Of a stretch of 64,000 nucleotides of DNA, positions 33,399-42,047 are shown piece by piece; within the stretch, counting starts at the first letter, position 1, and each line of letters begins with the position of its first letter. The translations under genes and the position numbers were made by a program. This stretch comes from UBA11855 sp035297385 (lineage in GTDB: Archaea > Thermoproteota > Bathyarchaeia > Bathyarchaeales > Bathycorpusculaceae), in contig DATGZD010000019.1 in the NCBI GenBank assembly GCA_035297385.1, forward strand, positions 1 through 64,000, read 5' to 3'. The notes under the pieces were generated by a model that did not search any database, had not been told where the DNA came from, and was given only the letters and a program-made list of their open reading frames with translations.

Positions 33399-35495
33399 TT
33401 ATCTTTCGATTGAAACTCGACTTACTCCAGCTTCTTTCTCAAGCGTTATAACGTGTTCAGCTTTCTCTGCGAATGCTTCACTGTGTGTGACAGCGATAAT
33501 TTGTTCGATAGCTTTAAAACGTGAAATCGCTTCCGCCAACCTATCTATACTACCGTCTTCTCTACCTAAACTCTCGGTTGGCTCATCCAACAACAGCATA
33601 CTTAACCCATGTCCAGTTCGAGATTGCATAATCAATTGTCCTAAACCTAACCGGTAAGCAAAAGCCACCAATGTTCGTTCACCGCCTGAAAGATTCGATA
33701 CCTCTCGTTCCGCTCCGTTCTCGCTCATTACATAAGGCGAATACGTATCATCAATTGTCACGTTAAGTAATGCATCCTCACCGACCAACCCATCTAGAAC
33801 TTGCTGTACAAAGTTTCTTAATATTTTCACAAATTCGCTCCGCAATTTTGGCTGAATACCTCGGTAAGCGTCGCGTATGGCACTGATTCTTTCTATAGTT
33901 TTGCTGATCTTCTCCATACGCTCAAGCTTTTGTTGTGCTTGATCAATACGTTCTTTAACTTCGTCAATGCGTTTAAGCAAATCTTGTTTTCGATTTTGTT
34001 TTGTCTTTAAATCCGATTCAACAGATAAGCATTCGCGTAGAGTTTGCTTACTTTGTTCCCGTGCTAATTCTAGGCTGGAGACATCAAACCTTCCAATCTC
34101 AAATCGCAATGAATCAAGTTGTCCACGTAATTCTACACTTTGCCGTTGTTTTTCACGAGCTTGAGCTAATGTATCTGCAAGGTTAGTTTCCTCTTCATTT
34201 AACCTTGTTTTGAGATCTTCGAGCCTCGAAGCCAAAGTTTGTAAGTTCGAGAAAGCTTCGTTAACTATATTCTTTGTCTGCTGTACTTTTGCTATTTCTC
34301 GCTGTAATTGCATAATTGACGTTTGACGCTCAATATTCTCTTGTTTAATCCTCTCTAACGTCGCAATCTTGTATTCGGTCTTTAACGGTTGTTGACATAA
34401 TGGGCACCTATTTTCTTTCTCATTTGAAAGTTGATCTGCACGTTTCTGATCAGTCAAAATGCCGCGTGAAGTTGCTTCCTGCTCTGCTTTCAAACTGCTA
34501 ATCCGATCATCAAGCTCATGAAGAATTGTTCGAAGCATTTCAGTGCGTTCATTTTGTTTAACTCCAGTTTTCTCTAACTTTTCTCTCCATGAAGCAGTTT
34601 GCGTATCGAGTGCTGTCTGGCGCTGCTGTAGATTCTCCAGTACAGTTCGCTCATCTTTTGCCATAGCAGTCAATGAAGCAGCGCTGTCCTCGGCATTCAT
34701 GATGTTTGCCAGTAAGCGCGCCTCTTCACGCTTAAGTTCCTCAACAGCCAACTTTTTATCCTCCAATCGCTTGAGCTTCATATCTGCCTCTTGCATGCAT
34801 CTTCTCGCTGAACCAAGCTTTTCTTGAGCATCCAACAATTCAACTTCTAACACTGTGAATTCACTTGTAACACGGTCATATTCTGCACACAGTTTTTCTT
34901 TGCCCGTTACATCAGGGTCTCTTTCAAGTACACGGCGCTCTATCTCGTAATCACGTTGATACTCACCGATGCTACTCCAAGCCAATTCATAATCAGATAG
35001 ACCGAATAATTCATCCAAGCGTTTCTGTCTATCTCGAGGCGCAGTGTCCAACAATTCCTTTAGATGTTCTTGGCGTACCCAGATGATTTCGCGCCACAAA
35101 TCCCTGTCTAAACCCGTAATCGATTTGAATTGCTCAGCAACGGCATCGCTTTTCATGCTTGCGATGAGTGTGTCTTCTTCGAAGAGTTTAAGCTCCTCAA
35201 AATCTTGATTTATACCCCCACCCTTTCCACGTCGTTTCAGTCCTCGAATAATTCTACACGTCTTATTGTTCTGTGTAAATTCAACAGTAATCTTTCCTTT
35301 ATCAGTCCCTTCCCGTAACAAGTACTCGAAACTTCTGCCGACGGGTTCACCGAAGAAGGCAAAGTCAATCGAGTAAAGTATACTGCTCTTTCCGCAGCCT
35401 AAGGCACCTACTAAACAGTTAAATCCACTTGTAAAAGGAACCGTTGTTTTAACGTGTGAACGAATGTTTTCTAATTGAACTACGTTAATCCTCAT
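33399..35495 (-). CDS. rad50: Rad50-type ATPase
   Basis: 698 residues. Walker A GALGCGKSS (30-38), RQEHLKELL of the ATP-binding lobe, long coiled coils (about 195-560) interrupted by the zinc hook Cys364-Pro-Leu-Cys367, signature LSGGERTLVAF, Walker B MLLLDEPTE and H-loop VTHSEAF. Together with Mre11 it tethers and processes DNA double-strand breaks. The arms are shorter than in typical archaeal Rad50 (about 850-900), but all motifs are present. Overlaps mre11 by four bases. HerA and NurA, the usual partners, are not in this window. Confidence 0.93.
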   Translation of the reverse strand: MRINVVQLENIRSHVKTTVPFTSGFNCLVGALGCGKSSILYSIDFAFFGEPVGRSFEYLLREGTDKGKITVEFTQNNKTCRIIRGLKRRGKGGGINQDFEELKLFEEDTLIASMKSDAVAEQFKSITGLDRDLWREIIWVRQEHLKELLDTAPRDRQKRLDELFGLSDYELAWSSIGEYQRDYEIERRVLERDPDVTGKEKLCAEYDRVTSEFTVLEVELLDAQEKLGSARRCMQEADMKLKRLEDKKLAVEELKREEARLLANIMNAEDSAASLTAMAKDERTVLENLQQRQTALDTQTASWREKLEKTGVKQNERTEMLRTILHELDDRISSLKAEQEATSRGILTDQKRADQLSNEKENRCPLCQQPLKTEYKIATLERIKQENIERQTSIMQLQREIAKVQQTKNIVNEAFSNLQTLASRLEDLKTRLNEEETNLADTLAQAREKQRQSVELRGQLDSLRFEIGRFDVSSLELAREQSKQTLRECLSVESDLKTKQNRKQDLLKRIDEVKERIDQAQQKLERMEKISKTIERISAIRDAYRGIQPKLRSEFVKILRNFVQQVLDGLVGEDALLNVTIDDTYSPYVMSENGAEREVSNLSGGERTLVAFAYRLGLGQLIMQSRTGHGLSMLLLDEPTESLGREDGSIDRLAEAISRFKAIEQIIAVTHSEAFAEKAEHVITLEKEAGVSRVSIER

Positions 35496-36697
35496 TGCAT
35501 AAGCTCCTCGATAACTTGCTTCACACGTTCTTCCTGTCCCTTTGTTAACGGTGTGATTAAGCTAATGGCTGAACGAGCAATTTTTTCAGCTTCAGCATGA
35601 CTGTAACGTTCGCTAAAAATCTGTAGAAAATACTCAAAGGTTTTTGTCCTTAAGTCTTTAAATTCACTTTCAAAAATTGACCGAACGACTTCATCCGAGA
35701 CTTGAGTTTCACGTAATAAAACTATTGGATGTACGAGTAACGCTTTTTCAGCGGCGCCACGGATTTTGGCTACATCTACTTGAGCTCGACTGACTTCGGC
35801 AGGCAATGTACCTTTTAATACGGGAATTACTATTGTGCCTTCTTGGTCAGCATTTTTTACTAGTTGAACTGCCAATTCGGTAATTTTAGCAGCATTCATG
35901 CCTGAAAACTCTTGCTCTATTATGGTGAACTTTCTAGGCGATGAGAGTGGAATAAAATTAAGTTCAAATTTGCCCTTTTCATCAACCTTAACATATTGAA
36001 AACCTTTGTTAATGTCTGCTTCACTATAATTAACAGTCTCTGTACAGCCGCTATAGACTAGTAAGCCAGTCTTAAATTTGCCTTTATAGCCTTCATGTAC
36101 ATGCCCTGCTGCATAATATTGGAAGCCTTCAGGAACCAAATCTGGTGAAATCTCTGCTTCGATATATGGTGGCTTAACACTGGGCAAGTCAATGGCGCCA
36201 TGAAATACAAAGATATTCGAAACATTTCCATCAGGCAACGGGACTTTTTCTGCTAAGAAGGTAGGTAACAACTCATCTGTCCGTCGGCGACTTCGAAAGT
36301 TTGGAATGCCATATACATAACAATATCCAGGTTTTCTCCAGCAGGCGCCGTCATGTCGCGGCAGATAAACAATTAAACCTGCACTATCTAACGGCGTTAA
36401 AATCGTGCCTGTAATCGTGTTAGGTGCAGTATCATGGGAACCATCAACTGTTAAAACTGGAATTCCAGCATCTCTGAGACGCTTAAAGTTTCGTATCGCA
36501 TTCTCAAGTGTCGTATTAGAAGGGCGGGAATGATGAAAAAGGTCGCCGGCGATTATCATAAAATCGGGCTTTAACTCAATAGTCTTACTTACTAGCTCAG
36601 TGAAGACATCGTCAAAATCTTGCCTTCTCGTCTCTAAATTATACTGCGCATAACCCAAGTGTAGGTCTGAAGTATGAACGAAGCTGAATGGTTTCAC
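35492..36697 (-). CDS. mre11: Mre11 nuclease
   Basis: 401 residues, calcineurin-like phosphoesterase. Motifs DLHLG, GDLFHHS, the third motif written as GSHD where GNHD is common, VFHGAID and GHVH. The N-to-S change at the Asn ligand position is seen; the other metal ligands are intact. A capping domain and C-terminal helix (Rad50 docking) follow. GTG start at 36697. The order mre11 then rad50 with ATGA overlap indicates a two-gene operon. Confidence 0.93.
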   Translation of the reverse strand: MKPFSFVHTSDLHLGYAQYNLETRRQDFDDVFTELVSKTIELKPDFMIIAGDLFHHSRPSNTTLENAIRNFKRLRDAGIPVLTVDGSHDTAPNTITGTILTPLDSAGLIVYLPRHDGACWRKPGYCYVYGIPNFRSRRRTDELLPTFLAEKVPLPDGNVSNIFVFHGAIDLPSVKPPYIEAEISPDLVPEGFQYYAAGHVHEGYKGKFKTGLLVYSGCTETVNYSEADINKGFQYVKVDEKGKFELNFIPLSSPRKFTIIEQEFSGMNAAKITELAVQLVKNADQEGTIVIPVLKGTLPAEVSRAQVDVAKIRGAAEKALLVHPIVLLRETQVSDEVVRSIFESEFKDLRTKTFEYFLQIFSERYSHAEAEKIARSAISLITPLTKGQEERVKQVIEELMQ

Positions 36698-36845
36698 GAA
36701 ATGTCTTTTTCTCCCTTTCTTTAACTAGCGAGTTTTGGTTAGACTTTAGAGTAGCTGATTAATAACATTAACATGCCTATGAATAATATCCTACAAGAAT
36801 CATGTTTTTACATAAAACCGATTCATATTGTCAAATCTTTAGTCG

Positions 36846-37568
36846 CTAGCAGTGTTCGATTGCCAACGGCAATTGATCTAAGCTCTTTATGGTTTGAGTC
36901 GGGCAAGCGATTTCTACGTCTTTCTGTAAACGTCTTTCAACATATATTGTTTTCATGCCTACCGTTTTAGCACCTTGGACGTCTGCGTCAACAGTGTCAC
37001 CTACAAATATTGCTTCTCTCGGATCGATTTTTAGTGCCTGTAGAGCCTTTTTGTAGATTTCTGGGTGAGGTTTACGTTTGTTTACGGCCCCTGAAACTAT
37101 AATTATATCGAACAGTTTTTCTAAGCCTTGTCTTTGTATTAGTCTGATTACACATTCGGGTATGGCGAAATTGCTGACTATACCTAACTTGTATTGTCCG
37201 TGTAATTCTTGTAGTATCCTCTCTGCATATTCATCTATTTTGACATAGGTCATGAATCTTTCACAGAAAGCATTCGTTGCTCCAATGACTATTGGATTTG
37301 AAACATCGTAATCATACCCTAATTGTTTTAGAGTTCCAGCAATACGCTCGTTAAAATGTGGTTCATTTAACTCTGTTTCTGTGGCAGCATATAGTCTGTC
37401 TGTTACCTCTATGTATTCCTTATAGAACTCTTCAAAATTCACTGCAATGCCCTTGTCTACAAGAAAATTATAAGTTTCTCTTATTGATGGGCTATAGTAG
37501 GCGTGACCTTTCTCGATCATCATTAAGGTGTCGAACATATCAAAGAGGATGGCTTTAATCTGAGTCAC
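36846..37568 (-). CDS. HAD-superfamily hydrolase
   Basis: 240 residues. HAD motifs I (LFDMFDTL), II (VSNFA), III (KRKPHPEIY) and IV (FVGDTVDADVQGAK) in order, with a C1-type helical cap. Phosphatase of the haloacid-dehalogenase family; substrate unknown. GTG start with AGGT upstream. Encoded between the nuclease operon and a 500-base stretch with only a small zinc-protein frame. Confidence 0.88.
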   Translation of the reverse strand: MTQIKAILFDMFDTLMMIEKGHAYYSPSIRETYNFLVDKGIAVNFEEFYKEYIEVTDRLYAATETELNEPHFNERIAGTLKQLGYDYDVSNPIVIGATNAFCERFMTYVKIDEYAERILQELHGQYKLGIVSNFAIPECVIRLIQRQGLEKLFDIIIVSGAVNKRKPHPEIYKKALQALKIDPREAIFVGDTVDADVQGAKTVGMKTIYVERRLQKDVEIACPTQTIKSLDQLPLAIEHC

Positions 37569-37752
37569 TTGTGGACCTCGTTGTAGATAGAAAAAGTGTT
37601 TACATTAATAAAAGGAATATGGCAATGATTGTTTAAACAGCGCCTTCTTTCTTCTGTATTATGCTTATTGTTAGATACAAAAGATGATAAGGCAAACCAA
37701 CAGTTAACGTTTGCCTGATTTCTGAATATTCTATTACAGTTTGATTATCAGT

Positions 37753-37878
37753 TTACATTCCATCTACTAAATGTGCTGTTCCGTCGGGACAATAGACTAT
37801 ATTGCCTTTTTCAACTTGAGTGAAGCGTCTGCCACATGTTTTCATTTGCGAACAACCGTCGCAATCTCTTGATAACGT
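37753..37878 (-). CDS. Small Cys-rich protein, about 41 residues, probable ACG start
   Basis: Frame reads TLSRDCDGCSQMKTCGRRFT, then QVEKGNIVYCPDGTAHLV to the stop. Cys-x2-Cys, a third Cys and a YCPDGT turn look like a compact zinc or Fe-S knuckle. No NTG codon stands at the N-terminus; the codon in the start position is ACG (37876-37878) exactly nine bases after GGAGG. The internal ATG at 37845 would drop two Cys. It is not excluded that the sequence has a base error here (ATG expected). The rest of 37569-38068 shows no other gene. Confidence 0.5.
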   Translation of the reverse strand, partial: TLSRDCDGCSQMKTCGRRFTQVEKGNIVYCPDGTAHLVDGM

Positions 37879-38068
37879 TTTTTTTCGCCTCCTTATTGTT
37901 CAGGTTGGCTTATCAAGCGCATCCGGTTTAGATGTACTTGTGCCTGTATGAAGGCAAATGGGAGTGCAGATTGTTCTTTTATACTTTATTGTGTTCCAAT
38001 AAGTAAATCATCTTTCGAAATATAACAAACGTAATAAAATCAGAAATTACTTTAATTGGAATCACCAT

Positions 38069-38590
38069 TTAGAACGTATCATAATGGGTTATTTCATTTA
38101 GTAGCTTCTTATTTCTCTGTCTGGGATTTACATCAGGATAACCAATCGGTATCATAGCCACAGGTCTAATACCTAGAGGAATCTTCAGTGCTTTTTTTGT
38201 TTCATCTTCATCGAATGAACCGGTCCAACAGGTTCCTAAACCAAGAGAATATGCTGTGAGCATAATGTTTTGTATTGCTGCCGCCGTATCCTGTAGGCAG
38301 TAGAGTGTTCGTCCTCGCGCACCATAACCCATAGATGAACGTTTTTCATCAGCGCATACGACAACCACTACAGGTGCTTGTTCGATGTGTGCTTGGTTGT
38401 AGCTTGCCTTAACAAGTTTTTCTTTCACTGCTGGATTTTTAACTACTACGAGTTCCCATGGTTGAATGTTACCTGCTGAAGGTGCATAACTTGCAGCTTC
38501 GATAAGTTGATTAATGTGTTCTTCAGGTACATCTTGTTTTTTGAATTTTCTTATGCTTCTTCTGCCTTTGATCGCTTCTATAAGCTCCAT
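38069..38590 (-). CDS. Nitroreductase family protein
   Basis: 173 residues. FMN-binding nitroreductase fold: GRRSIRKFKKQDVP opening, ASYAPSAGNIQPWELVVV and the C-terminal AYSLGLGTCWTG, RPVAMIPIGYPD. Members reduce nitro groups, quinones or flavins; in archaea several are of unknown substrate. ATG start. Transcribed away from the eL22-like gene. Confidence 0.9.
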   Translation of the reverse strand: MELIEAIKGRRSIRKFKKQDVPEEHINQLIEAASYAPSAGNIQPWELVVVKNPAVKEKLVKASYNQAHIEQAPVVVVVCADEKRSSMGYGARGRTLYCLQDTAAAIQNIMLTAYSLGLGTCWTGSFDEDETKKALKIPLGIRPVAMIPIGYPDVNPRQRNKKLLNEITHYDTF

Positions 38591-38805
38591 TCTGCGACAC
38601 CTAAAGACTGTAATAGTGCAAAAGTAACGTAAAAGCCTTAAGCTTCAAGCACCTACTTTTGTTTGGATGATGAGCTTTAGAGTCACTGAGCTAGAGCAAT
38701 GAGATGGACTCGACGGGCAAACTGACATAAATAAGCTTATATTGCTTTGTGTAGAGGGTGATTTGACGTTTAGTTACAATTTGACTTGGAAGGCGAGAAT
38801 TCAAT

Positions 38806-39084
38806 ATGGAAGTTAAGGTTGATGCTTCAGAAATTAAAGGCGAGAAAGATAATATAATCAAACACTTAGAAGATTTCTTGAAGGATAAAACAAGTGCTGA
38901 TGTGGTTACTGAGGGTGAGAAAGTGACGGTCAAAGGTGAAGGCGACGCAGTCAACAAAAAATACGTAAAAGTTTTACTGAAGAAATTCTTACACAAAGAA
39001 GATCTTATAGACACATTCCGAATTATAATGGATAAAGATAACACATTAAAAGTTAAAGAAAGACGTCTGTATGAAGAAGAATAA
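38806..39084 (+). CDS. Probable ribosomal protein eL22 homolog
   Basis: 92 residues. Aligns by eye along its whole length with eukaryotic eL22: HLEDFLKDK to the FEQFLQ-type helix, VVTEGEKVTVKGE to the VVTI...ITVTSE strands, and NKKYVKVLLKKFLHKEDLID followed by FRII to the signature [20 protein letters not shown] and LRVV. It is highly charged and basic in the core, as ribosomal proteins are, and has an acidic tail. eL22 is known from eukaryotes and has been reported for some archaeal lineages near them; I did not verify its spread. ATG start without a clear ribosome binding site. Confidence 0.65.
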   Translation: MEVKVDASEIKGEKDNIIKHLEDFLKDKTSADVVTEGEKVTVKGEGDAVNKKYVKVLLKKFLHKEDLIDTFRIIMDKDNTLKVKERRLYEEE

Positions 39085-39215
39085 AACAAAATTCTTTTAT
39101 CTCATAGATTAAACCTCTGGGACTTCAATTAACCATTCATTCCTACTTTAGAATTAAAGACTGGATGCTCGGGAAAAAAACTCTTACTTCCTACCCGATT
39201 TGACGCGTCGCTGTT

Positions 39216-40853
39216 TTACTTATGGAGTGGGCTGCTCGTCTTAAAAAGAAGTTGATAATTTCCAGTTATGGTTGTTTGCCTCGAGGTTCTGAAGCTATAG
39301 CGTTCGTCAGTTGATAATCCATTCGTTGATACCAAAACGTATTGTTTAGAATGGTTTACTGTTATTGGAGATTTGAATTCAATGGTATGTCGAGAGCCGT
39401 GGTCCCACCAAAATGTCGCTCCATACTTGTCGTAACCTTTCCCATCAACAACAAGGATTGTGCCCGCAAAATCTCTTCCTATTCCTATTTGATTGAAAGT
39501 GATACAATGTTGTCTTTTTCTAAACATAATGGCAGGAACAGTAACTGTGACAACTGCGGCTACAGCTATTGTTATGAGCGTATAATCGACTGATGATGGG
39601 TTTTCAATGGGAGGTGGATCAGAGGAATCAGTCTGCGTTGCAGCTGGCCAAAGCGATGGCGAATTATCTGCAGATATGGTAGGTTGTATTAAACTTGAAT
39701 CATTCCAAAATATTAGTCTATCATAACCATAATTGTTGCCAACCTCCAACCTGTAATCATAGATTATGTCTAATTTCTCACCGTATTGTGTAAAGAGCTG
39801 GCTGAGACCACTGCAGATTCTGCTTGTGAGATCATCTGGTCCCCAGAATCCCCAGATCCTATCATCCGGTCCACGGAAACCGTATCCATAATCCTTTGGC
39901 AAAACGTAAGCGACTCTACCGTTGTTTGCCGTGTTCTGCCTTGGATTACTTTTTGCGTATTCCCAGAAGCGTTTGAGCGCATCCAAATGCTCCTGTTTCA
40001 GAACGCTCTGAGTCCAACCTTCATTAGAATCAAAAAGAATGATATATTTAGCACCATTCTCATACGCTAACACCATATCTTGGTACAGCTCCTGTCCAGA
40101 TTCAAGATAGGGTGGTTGCTTATACTTCCAAGTTATCATTGTGCCCCACTCTTTGCCATGCATGTTTGCCGCTCCCCTGCATAAAGCTATGTTCAGTTGT
40201 CTGTTGTAATTCCAAGCAAATTCTGCAAAGATTGTATCGTATCCAGCTTCATAATCAAACCAGTATAGCGCGTAGTCAGAAGTGTACAGATTAAACCGAG
40301 TTGTATTGCGGTATCTTACGAATCTATCCAGATACCATCTTGTCATGTTGACAAAACTGGTTGCAGCAGCAGCATAGTTAGCAGGCATTTGTTCTACCAT
40401 TTTATATTCTTGCATGTCTATTTGCCACCCTCCTACTTCGTCAAAAGCGTAGTATCCTAAGAAACGATCTCCCCATTGTTGATTGGCAGTACTAGTCCAT
40501 GTAGAATTTCGGAGGCCTGTGTCTTTGTAAACGATGAAGTTTAAACCTTTGTTATACAAATATTGGCATGCTTCGTTAAGTTTAGTGACGTTTTCAGAGA
40601 TGAAACGTCCAGTGGATTCGTTTCTGTTATAAACGTTCGTTATTCCTGTGCATCCGAGTATGAAAAGATTCGTGTAGGAGCTAACTTTGTCGACTAAGTT
40701 CTTAATTACTGTTATGTTCTCATAAGCGGCGTCAATTCCGATGTAGACATCAGGCGTTGTTGCTGATTGAGCAGTGAGATGTGGAGTATACGTTATGAAA
40801 ACCTGAAAAATAAGCAAAGAAATAAGAACAATTGTTAATCTATTAGTTTTCAT
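39216..40853 (-). CDS. Secreted glycosidase-like protein with C-terminal beta-domain
   Basis: 545 residues. Signal peptide (MKTNRLTIVLISLLIFQVF ... AQS), then a large alpha/beta domain with TIM-barrel-like Trp/Glu-rich strands (FLGYYAFDEVGGWQ, IFAEFAWNYN, YIILFDSNEGW) reminiscent of glycoside hydrolases but without a family I can name. A transmembrane helix at ~425-445 (IAVAAVVTVTVPAIMF RKR) is followed by ~95 residues of beta-rich domain (GTILVVDGKGYDKYGATFWW) that normally belongs outside the cell. That order is unusual: if the helix spans, the tail would be cytosolic. Divergent from galT. Confidence 0.75.
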   Translation of the reverse strand: MKTNRLTIVLISLLIFQVFITYTPHLTAQSATTPDVYIGIDAAYENITVIKNLVDKVSSYTNLFILGCTGITNVYNRNESTGRFISENVTKLNEACQYLYNKGLNFIVYKDTGLRNSTWTSTANQQWGDRFLGYYAFDEVGGWQIDMQEYKMVEQMPANYAAAATSFVNMTRWYLDRFVRYRNTTRFNLYTSDYALYWFDYEAGYDTIFAEFAWNYNRQLNIALCRGAANMHGKEWGTMITWKYKQPPYLESGQELYQDMVLAYENGAKYIILFDSNEGWTQSVLKQEHLDALKRFWEYAKSNPRQNTANNGRVAYVLPKDYGYGFRGPDDRIWGFWGPDDLTSRICSGLSQLFTQYGEKLDIIYDYRLEVGNNYGYDRLIFWNDSSLIQPTISADNSPSLWPAATQTDSSDPPPIENPSSVDYTLITIAVAAVVTVTVPAIMFRKRQHCITFNQIGIGRDFAGTILVVDGKGYDKYGATFWWDHGSRHTIEFKSPITVNHSKQYVLVSTNGLSTDERYSFRTSRQTTITGNYQLLFKTSSPLHK

Positions 40854-41000
40854 CTGTTTAGAATTATGCTAAATAATCATTTAAGAGTTATCGATGACGA
40901 ATCAACATCAAAAACATTCTTCGAAGAGGAGAATGTCGAACTCTACTTTGGAAATACTAAAATGTCCTAACTTTATTCTACACTTCGGAGTTCCCATTAA

Positions 41001-42047
41001 ATGTCTTACAATGAACTTAGAAAAGACTTTCTTATAGACCGATGGGTCGTCATAGCGACATATCGTGCAAAAAGACCAACCGATTTTGCAAAACAAAGAA
41101 AAGAACAAACACCCCCCGGTGTGTGTCCAATGTGTCCAGGCAATGAACATATGACTCCACCAGCGGTGCTTGTTTACTTGAAATCTGATGGAAACATTGT
41201 AAAAGACAAAGATACCGGTATGCTACGCCATAAGAATTGGCTTATTCGTTGTGTGCCTAACTTATATCCAGCGTTTGGTCCGCCGAAAGAACCAATTGAT
41301 CCATCCAATATAATGAAATCAGATAATTTTGGCTTAGCAGTTGGACATCATGAAGTATTAATTGAATCGCCTCAACACGATTGCCATCCAGCCGATGCTG
41401 AAATACCTCAACTTACACATGTAATAAACAGCTATATTGATAGGCTTCGTGATTTGTCATCAAAGCCATACGTACGTTATGTCTCAATCTTTCGCAATCA
41501 CGGACAGGAAGCAGGGGCTTCACTAACTCATGCTCACAGTCAGATAATTGCTATGCCCTTTGTTCCAACAATCGTAGACGAAGAGGTTAAGGCAAGCATG
41601 AATTTCTGGAATCAGCATGGAAAATGTGCATTCTGTGATTTGACAGAGCGAGAAACAAAAGGGTCCCGATTAATTCAAGAGACTGAACATTTTGTAGTTT
41701 TGGCGCCTTATGCAAGTGTTAATCCCATGGAGACTTGGATAATTCCTAAGAAACATAATGCAAATATCTTAAATCTAACAGACCTTGAGAAAGAAGCGTT
41801 TGCGAAAACGTTAAAGATGACGTTAAAGGCGTTAAAGGATTTGGTGAATGATCCGCCGTACAATTACGCTATACACTTGTCAATAAACAAGCAAGCTCAA
41901 GATTATTATCATTGGCATGTTGAAGTCTATCCTCGGCTTGCAATTTGGGCAGGTTATGAAAAAAGTACAGGTGTCTACATAAACATAATTACACCCGAAA
42001 CTGCGGCAGAAGAGTACAGAAGAACCATATTAACCTCTCACCTTTAA
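41001..42047 (+). CDS. galT: Galactose-1-phosphate uridylyltransferase
   Basis: 348 residues. Zn/Fe site CPMCPGNE near residue 46, active-site region FRNHGQEAGASLTHAHSQ with the His-x-His of the nucleophile, and YHWHVEVYP with the C-terminal His-x-His. Transfers UMP between glucose-1-phosphate and galactose-1-phosphate (Leloir pathway). No GalK or GalE is in this window, so it may serve nucleotide-sugar salvage. ATG start; divergent from the glycosidase-like gene, and its end overlaps the debranching-enzyme end by four bases (tail to tail). Confidence 0.92.
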   Translation: MSYNELRKDFLIDRWVVIATYRAKRPTDFAKQRKEQTPPGVCPMCPGNEHMTPPAVLVYLKSDGNIVKDKDTGMLRHKNWLIRCVPNLYPAFGPPKEPIDPSNIMKSDNFGLAVGHHEVLIESPQHDCHPADAEIPQLTHVINSYIDRLRDLSSKPYVRYVSIFRNHGQEAGASLTHAHSQIIAMPFVPTIVDEEVKASMNFWNQHGKCAFCDLTERETKGSRLIQETEHFVVLAPYASVNPMETWIIPKKHNANILNLTDLEKEAFAKTLKMTLKALKDLVNDPPYNYAIHLSINKQAQDYYHWHVEVYPRLAIWAGYEKSTGVYINIITPETAAEEYRRTILTSHL

